A stretch of 64,000 nt of DNA from JACCXG01 sp963785755 (lineage in GTDB: Bacteria; Acidobacteriota; Vicinamibacteria; Vicinamibacterales; 2-12-FULL-66-21), in the NCBI GenBank assembly GCA_963785755.1, contig CAWAXG010000047.1, positions 1 through 64,000 of the forward strand, in the 5' to 3' direction. Positions within the stretch are counted from its first letter, which is position 1. Each line of letters starts with the position of its first letter. Below the pieces are notes generated by a model, which was given only the letters and a program-made list of their open reading frames with translations, was not told the origin of the DNA and ran no database searches. The position numbers and the translations under genes were made by a program. Shown here piece by piece: positions 1 through 7,967 of this stretch.

Positions 1-1
1 C

Positions 2-521
2 ATGACGTTCGGGAATCTCACACATGTGCTCTCGGATCGCACGATGTGGGAGGCGCGCGTGGGCCGGTTCACCCTGAATTCGGAAGGCCAGCCCAGTTCC
101 GGCGACAACTCGACACCGCCGCACCGCGACCTCAGCACCGGGATCTCGAGCGCCAACGCAGCCCAGCTCACCTGCCGGGTACGGGTGCTGCTGGCCGCCA
201 ACCTGCAGTCCTTCAGCGGCAAACCCTAGGCTGCGGCAACTCAGGAGCAGCTGCCACAAGGAAACAGCGCATCCTCCTCGAACCGCGTGATCGCGGCGGC
301 TGTCGTCGCAGACGCTGCTCGATTGCCGGATCTCGAAGACACTGCGCATCGGGGATGACGCGACCGTCGACCTGAACTTCGATGTGTTGAACGTATTGAA
401 CGACACTGCGGAAGAGGCGCTGGCCTCAGACAACCTGTCAGCCGCGACATTCGGCAGACCCACGCTCTTCATGGACCCGCGCCGGGTCATGATCGGGGTG
501 CGGCTGAATCTCGGGCGATGA
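2..521 (+). pseudogene. Decayed 3' end of a TonB-dependent (Oar-like) receptor
   Basis: The C-terminal end of an outer-membrane beta-barrel receptor can be read only by changing frame. Positions 2-226 read as barrel sequence ending in LLAANLQSFSGKP, then an in-frame TAG at 227-229 stands where related receptors have Trp. The same frame continues as AAATQEQLPQGN. A one-base loss near 265 leads to ILLEPRD, and a second near 293 leads to RRLSSQTLLDCRISKTLRIG and a typical barrel end, with GRPTLFMDPRRVMIGVRLNL and a stop at 519-521. One nonsense codon and two shifts within about 70 bases suggest real decay, although base-calling errors cannot be excluded. The 5' part lies outside the window. Expected family role is uptake or surface binding; this copy is probably non-functional. 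Confidence 0.7.
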
Positions 522-544
522 CCGTGGCCGGGCGGCGGCGGTGA

Positions 545-2779
545 CTACTGAATTCGATCCACGAGCATCAGATCACTGCCGTCGCGATCGATGGTGGCAA
601 ACAGCAGCCATCGCTGATCTGGCGAGAGCGTGACGCCGGACCACCAGGGCTTCCCGACTTTCGTCAGGGTGGTCCGCCTCCCCGTGCTGAACTCGAAGAA
701 GTCGACTGATGTCTTCGACGGTGAGTCGCCGACCGCGAGGAAGTAGATGCCACGGTCCGCCACGAGGAAGTTGTTTGGATAGCTCACACCGTCCACCAGC
801 CGCACATCGTCACCATCGTCGAGTGAGAGACGCCAGATGGTGGTGGGCGATCCGTTTTTCGCGTAGTAGAGGAATCGTCGATCGTGGGATTCCTGGGCCG
901 TTTGTCCCCCATTCGTCGTGATTTGCGTTGGCGCGCTGCCGTCGGCGCGCACTCTCCAGATCTCGAAGCGCCCGGTTCGGTTCGATCCGAAATAGATCGA
1001 TTGGCTGTCTCGCGACCACTGGGCTTCAATTTCCTCGGCCGGATCGGTGGTCAGAGGACGGACCTCGCCGGTTGCAGGAAACAAGAGATACAAGTCGGAC
1101 TGGCCTTCGCGGGTCGAGGTGAACACGATTGCCCGGCCGCCCGGCGCCCAGTGGGAACCGGCGCAGTGCGGCCCGTCCATTGACGTCATCCGCCGGAGGT
1201 TGCTGCCGTCGACATTCGAGATCCAGAGCTCCTCGGAACCAGAGCGAGTGGAGGTGAAGACCACCTGCGTGCCGTCCGGAGAGTATGAAGGCGTGGTTTC
1301 GTCGAGAGTGGACAGGGAAAGGCCCGCGTCAACCAGGACCCCGCCAGGCCGCGTCACATCGAGCTTCCAGAAATTCGCATCCCGGAGCAACGCGGAGTAG
1401 ACCATGCGTCCGGTACGTCCGATGCTGATTTGGGTAGCGCGTTCTCCGAACGGCAGAACCCGCGGTTCGGCTGCAGGCTTCGAATCTGGCGACACCGCGA
1501 GCCGCTCGATTCGAGTCGGCGCCAGATGTCCGCCCCACGAGTACACGAGGCTCGTCCCATCCGGCGTCCAGGCAAGGCCCGAGATCGACCGGCGAGGGTC
1601 GCTCACCACCCGCACGGGCTCGCCGGCGGGCGCCATGGCTGGCGACATGGACAGGATGAAGATGGCGCTGATGGTCGCCTTGCTTCGGATGAATGCGAGG
1701 CGGCGCCCGTCGGGCGAGAAGACGGGAGCCAGGTCCGCCACCCAGCCGGGGCTCGGCGGAGTGGTGAGGCGCCGCGTTTCGGTCCCATCGATCTCGACCA
1801 GCCAGAGCCCGAATGGCTCCGAAGCCGACGGCTTGCCCCCGATTGCGATCCACTTCCCGTCCGGGCTCCACGAGAGCCTGGTCGGCCTGCGGGAACTGTC
1901 AAGGACGAACGAGGCCACTCGCCGTTCCGCGCCGCCCAGGGCCGGCATCACCAGGACCTCGAAGGTTCGCTCGGGGATGCGCCGCACGAACGCAATACGC
2001 TGACCGTCCGGCGACCATGCCGGGCTTTCGTCGCGCTCTGGCGCCGTCGTCAGCCGCACGGCCTCTCCCACTCCGACAAGCTTCACGTACACGTCGGGGT
2101 TGTCTTCCCGTGGTCCATTCCAGGAAAAGGCGACCTGGTTCCCATCAGGCGACAGGCTGGGTCCGGTTTCGGCGCCGGGATAGGCGGTGAGAGGCGTTGC
2201 GATCGAGCTGATCGGTTCGAGCGGCTTGGGTGGTCGTGAATAAACCAGCGCGAGATAGCCCCCCGCGAGGATCGTCAGGCCGACGATAGACGCCGTGGTC
2301 AGGCTCCGCAGCCGGCCGCTCGGCGCGGGCAGCGGAACCGCCAGTGGTGGCGCGCTCTCGCCAGGTGCCGGCATCGGCGGGATTGCCGGGCTCGCGACGA
2401 CGTCCGCCGCAAATCGATAACCGTGCTTTGGTACGGTTTCGATCCACGCGGACGCGCCGCCGCCAAGTGCCTTCCTCAGCGTCGAGATCTGGAACGACAG
2501 GTTGGCATCCTCGACGAACGTGTCGGGCCAGAGCGCCGTCATCAGCTCCTGTTTCGAGAACGCCCGGCCCGGGCTCCTGACCAGCAGCAGCAGAAGATCG
2601 AAGGTCTTGGGCGGCAGGGGAACGCGCTGGTGATCGCGCGTCAGGAGGCGCTGGCCTGCGTCCAGACGACAGGGCCCGAATTCGTACAACTCACTGGAGG
2701 GATTGAGCATTGATGACGGCTCAGGAATTCCTCCGAAAATGCTTCGACTGAACTCGTCGGCCTCAAAGGACTCGCTCAT
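545..2779 (-). CDS. Winged-helix (OmpR-type) regulator with PD40 propeller
   Basis: A 744-residue CadC-like membrane regulator. Residues about 30-125 form a Trans_reg_C winged helix (LPPKTFDLLLLLVRSPGRAF, then ALWPDTFVEDANLSFQISTL). A Pro-rich linker and one membrane segment at about 162-181 follow, then a periplasmic TolB-like propeller with repeated SPDG motifs (SPDGNQVAF, SPDGQRIAF, SPDGKWIAI, SPDGTQVVF). The architecture suggests a DNA-binding domain controlled by a sensor outside the membrane. The first Met is only 23 bp from the divergent protease start, which leaves little room for promoters. Met24 (start at 2710) gives a more normal N-terminus just before the winged helix and is a good alternative. 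The ligand is unknown. Confidence 0.85.
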   Translation of the reverse strand: MSESFEADEFSRSIFGGIPEPSSMLNPSSELYEFGPCRLDAGQRLLTRDHQRVPLPPKTFDLLLLLVRSPGRAFSKQELMTALWPDTFVEDANLSFQISTLRKALGGGASAWIETVPKHGYRFAADVVASPAIPPMPAPGESAPPLAVPLPAPSGRLRSLTTASIVGLTILAGGYLALVYSRPPKPLEPISSIATPLTAYPGAETGPSLSPDGNQVAFSWNGPREDNPDVYVKLVGVGEAVRLTTAPERDESPAWSPDGQRIAFVRRIPERTFEVLVMPALGGAERRVASFVLDSSRRPTRLSWSPDGKWIAIGGKPSASEPFGLWLVEIDGTETRRLTTPPSPGWVADLAPVFSPDGRRLAFIRSKATISAIFILSMSPAMAPAGEPVRVVSDPRRSISGLAWTPDGTSLVYSWGGHLAPTRIERLAVSPDSKPAAEPRVLPFGERATQISIGRTGRMVYSALLRDANFWKLDVTRPGGVLVDAGLSLSTLDETTPSYSPDGTQVVFTSTRSGSEELWISNVDGSNLRRMTSMDGPHCAGSHWAPGGRAIVFTSTREGQSDLYLLFPATGEVRPLTTDPAEEIEAQWSRDSQSIYFGSNRTGRFEIWRVRADGSAPTQITTNGGQTAQESHDRRFLYYAKNGSPTTIWRLSLDDGDDVRLVDGVSYPNNFLVADRGIYFLAVGDSPSKTSVDFFEFSTGRRTTLTKVGKPWWSGVTLSPDQRWLLFATIDRDGSDLMLVDRIQ

Positions 2780-2802
2780 GAGCAGCCGCGCACCGTCGGC
2801 TC

Positions 2803-3549
2803 ATGACGATCCACGCGTTGCTGGCGTGGGGCACCTCCGCAATTGTACATGCGGCCGGATGGGGCGCCCTCGCCCTTGCCCTGGCCGGCGCCTCCGCCGC
2901 CGCTCAGTCCCGGTCCGACATCCGTCCAGGCGAGCTGCTCGCGATGGATAGGCTCGCCCTCGCTCGATTCCTGGAGGAGAGCCGGCCGGACCCGGTTTCA
3001 GCGGAGCTGAAAGCCCGGGCTCTGGCTGGCTTGCCCAAACGGGGCATTGTGGAAGACCTCGACAGCCGCGCACGGCGGAAGCTTTCCGCACTTGGGCCGG
3101 TCCTCGAGGCCGTCGGGCGCACGTCGGTGTACGACATCAAGGTCATCGACGTGCCCCAGGCCTTCGTCGGCCTCCACGAGCGCACGGTGCTCCTCATCTC
3201 GCTGCCAGCGCTGAGGCTCGTGTCCGAAGACCAGTTGCGGGCTGTCGTGGCCCACGAAGCGGCCCACGAGTACGTCCACGCCGAATACGAGCGTGCGACC
3301 GCCGCAGGCCGGCGCGACCAACTGCAGGATCTCGAGCTCGTTTGCGACATCATCGCGGTGTTGACGCTGAACGCCATCGGGCAAGAGGCGGGGTGGGCGC
3401 TCTCCGGGGCGATCGAAAAGTTCGCACGCTTCAACCACGCTCACTTCGGCAGCGAGCTCGACCATCCGGATTACCCGACCTCGCTGCTTCGTCGATCGGT
3501 GATGCTGGCGCTGGAGAAGAAACTCTCAGGAGCCGGGAAGCCCCGGTGA
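2803..3549 (+). CDS. Exported M48-like zinc metallopeptidase
   Basis: A 248-residue protein with a hydrophobic N-terminal export segment (about residues 13-34, ending near ASAAAQS). The zinc-binding HEAAH motif is at 151-155, and the third ligand fits E178 in ELVCD, with D182 completing the ExxxD arrangement typical of M48 peptidases. The sequence before it (RLVSEDQLRAVVAHEAAHEY) matches the usual helix leading into the active site. It lacks the multiple membrane spans of HtpX and is closer to small periplasmic M48 proteins. It is divergent from the winged-helix/PD40 regulator, which may control it. Substrate unknown. Confidence 0.75.
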   Translation: MTIHALLAWGTSAIVHAAGWGALALALAGASAAAQSRSDIRPGELLAMDRLALARFLEESRPDPVSAELKARALAGLPKRGIVEDLDSRARRKLSALGPVLEAVGRTSVYDIKVIDVPQAFVGLHERTVLLISLPALRLVSEDQLRAVVAHEAAHEYVHAEYERATAAGRRDQLQDLELVCDIIAVLTLNAIGQEAGWALSGAIEKFARFNHAHFGSELDHPDYPTSLLRRSVMLALEKKLSGAGKPR

Positions 3550-3570
3550 CGAGACTAGACTTAGACTATG

Positions 3571-3591
3571 GAGCGTCTTCAAGTACGCCAG
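3571..3591 (-). repeat. 21-bp copy of the 3' end of the di-haem cytochrome gene
   Basis: These 21 bases are identical to 5597-5617, where on the minus strand they encode LAYLKTL, the original C-terminus of the RoxA-like cytochrome. Here the minus strand likewise reads LLAYLKTLH. Nearby bases (CCCCGG and GACTAGA) are also shared in the same order. This looks like a scrap of a second cytochrome gene end left between the protease and the next exported protein. Confidence 0.5.
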
Positions 3592-3640
3592 GAGCGTGAC
3601 GCGCTGTTTCTCACACGCTTCAGGTAAACAAGGAGATCAT

Positions 3641-4231
3641 ATGAGCGCCCTCTCACTCGTCGTTCTCAGCCTCGTCGTCTCGGCGCCTCCTCAGGCAGCC
3701 GCGGTCGACCAGGAGGGATTCATTCGCAGCTGGCTGGTGCTGGCGCCGATTCCGATCGAAGGAGATTCGGGCGCGGGCGAGATCGACCGTGACATGGTGA
3801 AGGGCGAAGCGTCGCTGGCGCCGAAGGCCGGGGACAAAGTCACGATCGGTCCCGGCCAGGAAGTCACCTGGAAGTCGCACCAGACGTCCGACTTCTTCAT
3901 CGATTTCCTGCAGTCGTTCGGCCAGGCGCGCGGCGACTACGTCGCGGGCTACGCCGTCGCCTACATCGTCGCCGACGCCGACATGCCGGTGACGCTGGCG
4001 CTGAGCACGAACGATCAGGGCAAGGCCTGGTTGAATGGCAAGCCGGTGTTCAAGTTCTCGGAGACGCGCACGCTCGAGAAGGACACGGACAAGGTCGACG
4101 TGACGCTGGTGAAGGGGCAGAACATTCTCGTGTTAAAGGTCATCAACGAGGTGAACAACTGGCAGGCGTGTGCGCGCTTCCTGAAGGGCGGCACGCCGGT
4201 GACCAGTTTGAAGGTGGCGACGCCGCAATAG
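3641..4231 (+). CDS. Exported beta-sandwich protein of unknown function
   Basis: A 196-residue secreted protein. The chosen ATG follows AAGGAGA by a few bases and starts a clean signal peptide (MSALSLVVLSLVVSAPPQAAA). The mature part resembles the small jelly-roll or galactose-binding-like domains of exported acidobacterial and planctomycete proteins: ALSTNDQGKAWLNGKPVFKF and then VTLVKGQNILVLKVINEVNN, a pattern in which a ligand-displaying loop is followed by a last strand. No catalytic residues can be named. It lies between the protease and the sugar dehydrogenase, all on the plus strand. Confidence 0.65.
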   Translation: MSALSLVVLSLVVSAPPQAAAVDQEGFIRSWLVLAPIPIEGDSGAGEIDRDMVKGEASLAPKAGDKVTIGPGQEVTWKSHQTSDFFIDFLQSFGQARGDYVAGYAVAYIVADADMPVTLALSTNDQGKAWLNGKPVFKFSETRTLEKDTDKVDVTLVKGQNILVLKVINEVNNWQACARFLKGGTPVTSLKVATPQ

Positions 4232-4342
4232 TCGGGCCGGGTCACTCCTCTGGCAGCGGATGTCCTCGTCGGGATTGACCGGGAGCAGCCGGCACATCGA
4301 TAATGCCGCGTTTCGGGCACGTCATCTGTGGTCGGAGGAGCG

Positions 4343-5515
4343 ATGTTTCGAACGATTGGCAGCGCGGCGGCAGTAGCGTTCGCCTTGACGGCCACATCCG
4401 TCGTCACCGGCAACACGATTCTTCGATCCGCTCTGCACGACTACCGGGTCGTCACGGTCGCAGACGGCCTCGTTCAACCGTGGTCTATCGCGTTCCTTCC
4501 CGGCGGTGACGCCCTGATCACCGAACGACCCGGACGTCTCCGCATCCTGCGTCAAGGAAAGCTGCTGCCGCAGCCGGTTGACGGCGTTCCGAAGGTCTTT
4601 CACTCCTCCCAAGGCGGATTGCTCGAAGTCGTGCCGCATCCCGACTTCGCGACGAACCGTCTGATTTATCTGAGTTTTTCGAAGCCTGGCGCAACTGACG
4701 CCAAGGCGACCACGACACTGATACGCGGCCGCTTCGACGGCACCGCGTTGATCGGCGTCGAACAGCTCTTCGAAGCGGTGACTGAAGGGCGCAACCATTT
4801 CGGCGGCAAGATCGCTTTCGACCGCAACGGCTACCTGTTCTTGACGCTCGGCGACCGCCAGATACCGCCTGAAGGCAAGCTCGAGGCGCATCCTGCGCAG
4901 GACCTCTCGAATCATCACGGCAAGATGATCCGGCTGCATGACGATGGGCGTGTGCCGAGCGACAACCCGTTCGTGAGTCGTGCTGGCGCCCGGCCGGAGA
5001 TCTGGAGCTACGGCCACCGCAACGTGCAGGGGATCGCCATCCATCCGCAGACGGGCGACATCTGGACTGACGAACACGGTCCTCAGGGTGGAGACGAGCT
5101 CAATCTCGTCGAGCCGGGCCGGAATTACGGCTGGCCGGTCATCGGGTACGGTGTGAGCTATACGACAGGGCTGGCCATCCACTCCGGCACCCACCGCGAA
5201 GGCATGGAACAGCCAGCGCAGGTGTGGGTGCCCTCGATAGGCATTTCCGGGGCGATGTTCTACACCGGCGATCGCTTTCCGCACTGGCGCGGCAGCCTGT
5301 TCGTCGGCGGCATGGCACGTCAGCGGTTGGTCCGGTTGACACTCGATGGGCGGCGCATCGTCAGCGAAGAGGCGCTCGTGCCGCAGATGGGTCGCATCCG
5401 AGATATCCGGCAGGGGCCGGACGGAGACATCTATCTGGTCACCGACAACCGCGAGGGAAAGCCGACGCCGATCCTGAAGATCGAGCCGGTCGAACGCGGT
5501 CCGATCGGTAAGTAA
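4343..5515 (+). CDS. PQQ-dependent aldose sugar dehydrogenase (Asd/YliI-like)
   Basis: A secreted six-bladed propeller of the GSDH family, about 390 residues, oxidising sugars in the periplasm with PQQ and calcium. Family landmarks are present in order: VQPWSIAFLPGGDALITERP near the N-terminus, NHFGGKIAFDRNGYLFLTLG, LSNHHGKMIRLHDDGRVP, EIWSYGHRNVQGIAIHPQTG, and WTDEHGPQGGDELNLVEPGR. ATG at 4343 is preferred over the upstream GTG at 4328 because it has GGAGGA a few bases before it and begins directly with a signal peptide (MFRTIGSAAAVAFAL). The exact sugar substrate and electron acceptor cannot be read from sequence. Confidence 0.85.
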   Translation: MFRTIGSAAAVAFALTATSVVTGNTILRSALHDYRVVTVADGLVQPWSIAFLPGGDALITERPGRLRILRQGKLLPQPVDGVPKVFHSSQGGLLEVVPHPDFATNRLIYLSFSKPGATDAKATTTLIRGRFDGTALIGVEQLFEAVTEGRNHFGGKIAFDRNGYLFLTLGDRQIPPEGKLEAHPAQDLSNHHGKMIRLHDDGRVPSDNPFVSRAGARPEIWSYGHRNVQGIAIHPQTGDIWTDEHGPQGGDELNLVEPGRNYGWPVIGYGVSYTTGLAIHSGTHREGMEQPAQVWVPSIGISGAMFYTGDRFPHWRGSLFVGGMARQRLVRLTLDGRRIVSEEALVPQMGRIRDIRQGPDGDIYLVTDNREGKPTPILKIEPVERGPIGK

Positions 5516-5570
5516 CGTCGCGATCAGACAACCCGCAGACCACCAGCACGAGATCGGAGAAGACTCTTTG

Positions 5571-7943
5571 TCAGCTGGGCAGCCCCGGTTCGACTAGAGC
5601 GTCTTCAAGTACGCCAGCAGCGCGCCGATCGGTGACCGCAGGATTCGCGTTTCGATTTCCTTGCGGTCCTTGATCGGATCGAGACCGGACGTGTCCGGAC
5701 ACTGGTCGGAGCCAAAGGTGTGTCCGCCGTTGGCTTTGCCCGGAACCGCACGTGTCGTACTCCTTGATCAGGATGGTGTCGTGCGGTCCATACCGGGCCG
5801 CCGGCCGTTCGGACCATTCGAACCCGGCCAGGCCTTCGTCGTAGTGCAAGTTGCCGCGGAGGAATCGAGCCGGCCGCGTCTGCGGACACAACAGGTGACC
5901 GAGGGTCGGGACCGAGCCATTGTGCAGGTACGGCGCCTGGGCCCAGATGCCGTGCAGCATGTCCGCCTTGTATCCGTTGGTTCCTTCCGCCACGCGCCGG
6001 GGCGTATCGCGGAAATACTCGTCGAGCCGCGCCTGCCAGTCGCCGGTCGGCACACACCACTCCGCGCCCGGTTGCCCCGCGTTGTTGAGGCCGTAGATGC
6101 GGCAGGCTTCCATCACCAGCGCCGCCAGCCCGTAGCGCGAGACGCTCGTGTTCACCATCGAGCGGTTCGGATCGACGCCGAGACGGGAGGCTCGGTAGAT
6201 TTCCTGGTTCCGCGGCTTGTGGCAGGAGGCGCAGGTCTTCTTGAACACGGCCTTCCCTTCACGCGCCCGCGCGAGATCCACCGGGAATGGATACGGCGGC
6301 GGCGGCAGGTTGTCGATGAACGGGTTCAGCGGTTCATGGATGCGGACGTTCACCATGCGCGGATCCCCGGTTGCCGAGGCGCCCGACGCCAGCGTTCGCG
6401 ACGAAGCGCCCTGATTGCCGTCCCAGTTGGCGTGGAAGCGATGCGTCGCCCAGTTGACGCTCTTCACATCGATCGGCGCCGGCACCGGCGGCGCCCATGC
6501 CGGAATGTTCTTGAGGATGCGATCGCCGGCGGCCTTCGGGTCGGTGACCGCGTCGGTCATGCCGCTCACGTCCGACGGCAGCCCGTTCGCCTTCGAGAAA
6601 CCCGTGTAGATCGGGCTCTTCGGATTGTCCTTGCGCACGAACTCCAGGAAGCTGTTGTCCGGCCGCCGCGTGTGGATCGCGACCAGGCCCGAGGCGATCC
6701 CGAAGGCGTCCATCTGTCCGGGACGGTCCTCCAGGACGTCCGGGCGGGGCGCCTTGTAGCCGTTGTTCTTCGCGACCACGTAGTAGATGAAATGCGTCTT
6801 GACGCCGACCGCGATGAGGTCCTGCATCACGCTCGGGAATTCGCTGGCGACCGCGAGCGTCTGGATCTTGCCCCGGGCGATCTGCGCAGGCGATGAGCCG
6901 TACAACGTTTCGGGCCGCTGCCGCGCCTTGTCGAGCATCTCCGTGTAGAGCGCGCGGATCGCGCTCGTGTTGGGCTGGATGTTGGCGGGGTTCACCGGAG
7001 CGGGCGACCCGGGGTCGAACCCCGACTCCACCAGCGCCGCCGCGGTGAGCATCAACAGCTTCGAGTAATACTGCGCTTCGATCTCCGTGTTCGGCATGCC
7101 GGGCAGGAACTTCATCTTCCCGCCCACCATCACCCGGCCGACGTGGCAGGCCCCGCACGACAGGAAGACGCGATCGAGGGCGCCAGGCGTCCCGAAGCCC
7201 GGGCGATCCCGCTCCCAGTTCTCCTCGGTATCCGCCGCTCGAAGCTTCGCGACGAGCAGGCTGGTGTTCTGAAGCACCCTCCGGGACAGCAGCCGTCCGT
7301 CCTGCAGCGTGGTCTCAACCGCCGAGAGCGGGTCGAACGCACGCGGGTTCTCGAACGCGAACCCGAACGGGAGCGGCGACTGACGCTCCCCTTCCGGCCG
7401 CGCAACGCCGTCGACGTAGTCGGCCGGATTGGGTCCGATGCCGATATGGTCCATCGTCCACGCCGGCGTCGAGGCTCCCGGACCGGCCGGCACGACCGCT
7501 TCGCGCTTCCAGATGCGCGCGATCGAGCGGAGCGCCGGATTCTCGTGGTTCGGATCGAGATCGAAGATCGTCTTGAGGAGCACGAAGGGCACGCCGTTGA
7601 AGCCGACGGGGTTGTCGAGGAACCAGTTCCACGCCAGCCGCGGATGATGTCCGCTGCGGAAGCCGTACTTCCCGGCGCGGACGGGATCGGCGTCGTTCAG
7701 GTATCGCTCGATGGCGCGGTCGCGCTTCGCGATTTCCGCCGTCCAGTCGCCCACCACTTGTCCATCGACCCACGAAACGATCTCCTCGCTCCCGTCGTCT
7801 TCGAGCGGCGCGACGATGCCTTCGAGACTCCTCGTCGCGGCGGGTGTATTCACCGTCGTCTTCTCGTCAGGCGCACGGCCGCACGCGACCGCAACCGCCA
7901 TCACCGCAATACAACCGACATTGAGGGCCTTCTGGATGGACAT
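5571..7943 (-). CDS. RoxA-like di-haem c-type cytochrome lipoprotein, frameshifted near its end
   Basis: A large exported di-haem protein. The N-terminus has a lipobox (AVAVACG), so it is probably anchored by lipid. Two haem motifs are seen, CGACH and CASCH, and the C-terminal half has the AQAPYLHNGSVPTL segment typical of MauG/RoxA/BthA-type di-haem peroxidases. These enzymes oxidise peroxides or cleave alkenes such as rubber; the substrate here is unknown. An extra base near 5750 shifts the last part. In the other frame the protein reads GKANGGHTFGSDQ and ends LLAYLKTL with a stop at 5594-5596, matching the family. As written, the frame runs on to 5571. It lies 24 bp downstream of the P450 gene and is probably co-transcribed. 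Confidence 0.8.
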   Translation of the reverse strand: MSIQKALNVGCIAVMAVAVACGRAPDEKTTVNTPAATRSLEGIVAPLEDDGSEEIVSWVDGQVVGDWTAEIAKRDRAIERYLNDADPVRAGKYGFRSGHHPRLAWNWFLDNPVGFNGVPFVLLKTIFDLDPNHENPALRSIARIWKREAVVPAGPGASTPAWTMDHIGIGPNPADYVDGVARPEGERQSPLPFGFAFENPRAFDPLSAVETTLQDGRLLSRRVLQNTSLLVAKLRAADTEENWERDRPGFGTPGALDRVFLSCGACHVGRVMVGGKMKFLPGMPNTEIEAQYYSKLLMLTAAALVESGFDPGSPAPVNPANIQPNTSAIRALYTEMLDKARQRPETLYGSSPAQIARGKIQTLAVASEFPSVMQDLIAVGVKTHFIYYVVAKNNGYKAPRPDVLEDRPGQMDAFGIASGLVAIHTRRPDNSFLEFVRKDNPKSPIYTGFSKANGLPSDVSGMTDAVTDPKAAGDRILKNIPAWAPPVPAPIDVKSVNWATHRFHANWDGNQGASSRTLASGASATGDPRMVNVRIHEPLNPFIDNLPPPPYPFPVDLARAREGKAVFKKTCASCHKPRNQEIYRASRLGVDPNRSMVNTSVSRYGLAALVMEACRIYGLNNAGQPGAEWCVPTGDWQARLDEYFRDTPRRVAEGTNGYKADMLHGIWAQAPYLHNGSVPTLGHLLCPQTRPARFLRGNLHYDEGLAGFEWSERPAARYGPHDTILIKEYDTCGSGQSQRRTHLWLRPVSGHVRSRSDQGPQGNRNANPAVTDRRAAGVLEDALVEPGLPS

Positions 7944-7967
7944 CTCAGTTTCAAAGGAAGGAAAGGA

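Noticed and set aside
5661..6896. 411-codon plus-strand frame opposite the di-haem cytochrome
   Set aside because: Arg/Val-rich shadow; haem motifs and family sequence are on the minus strand.
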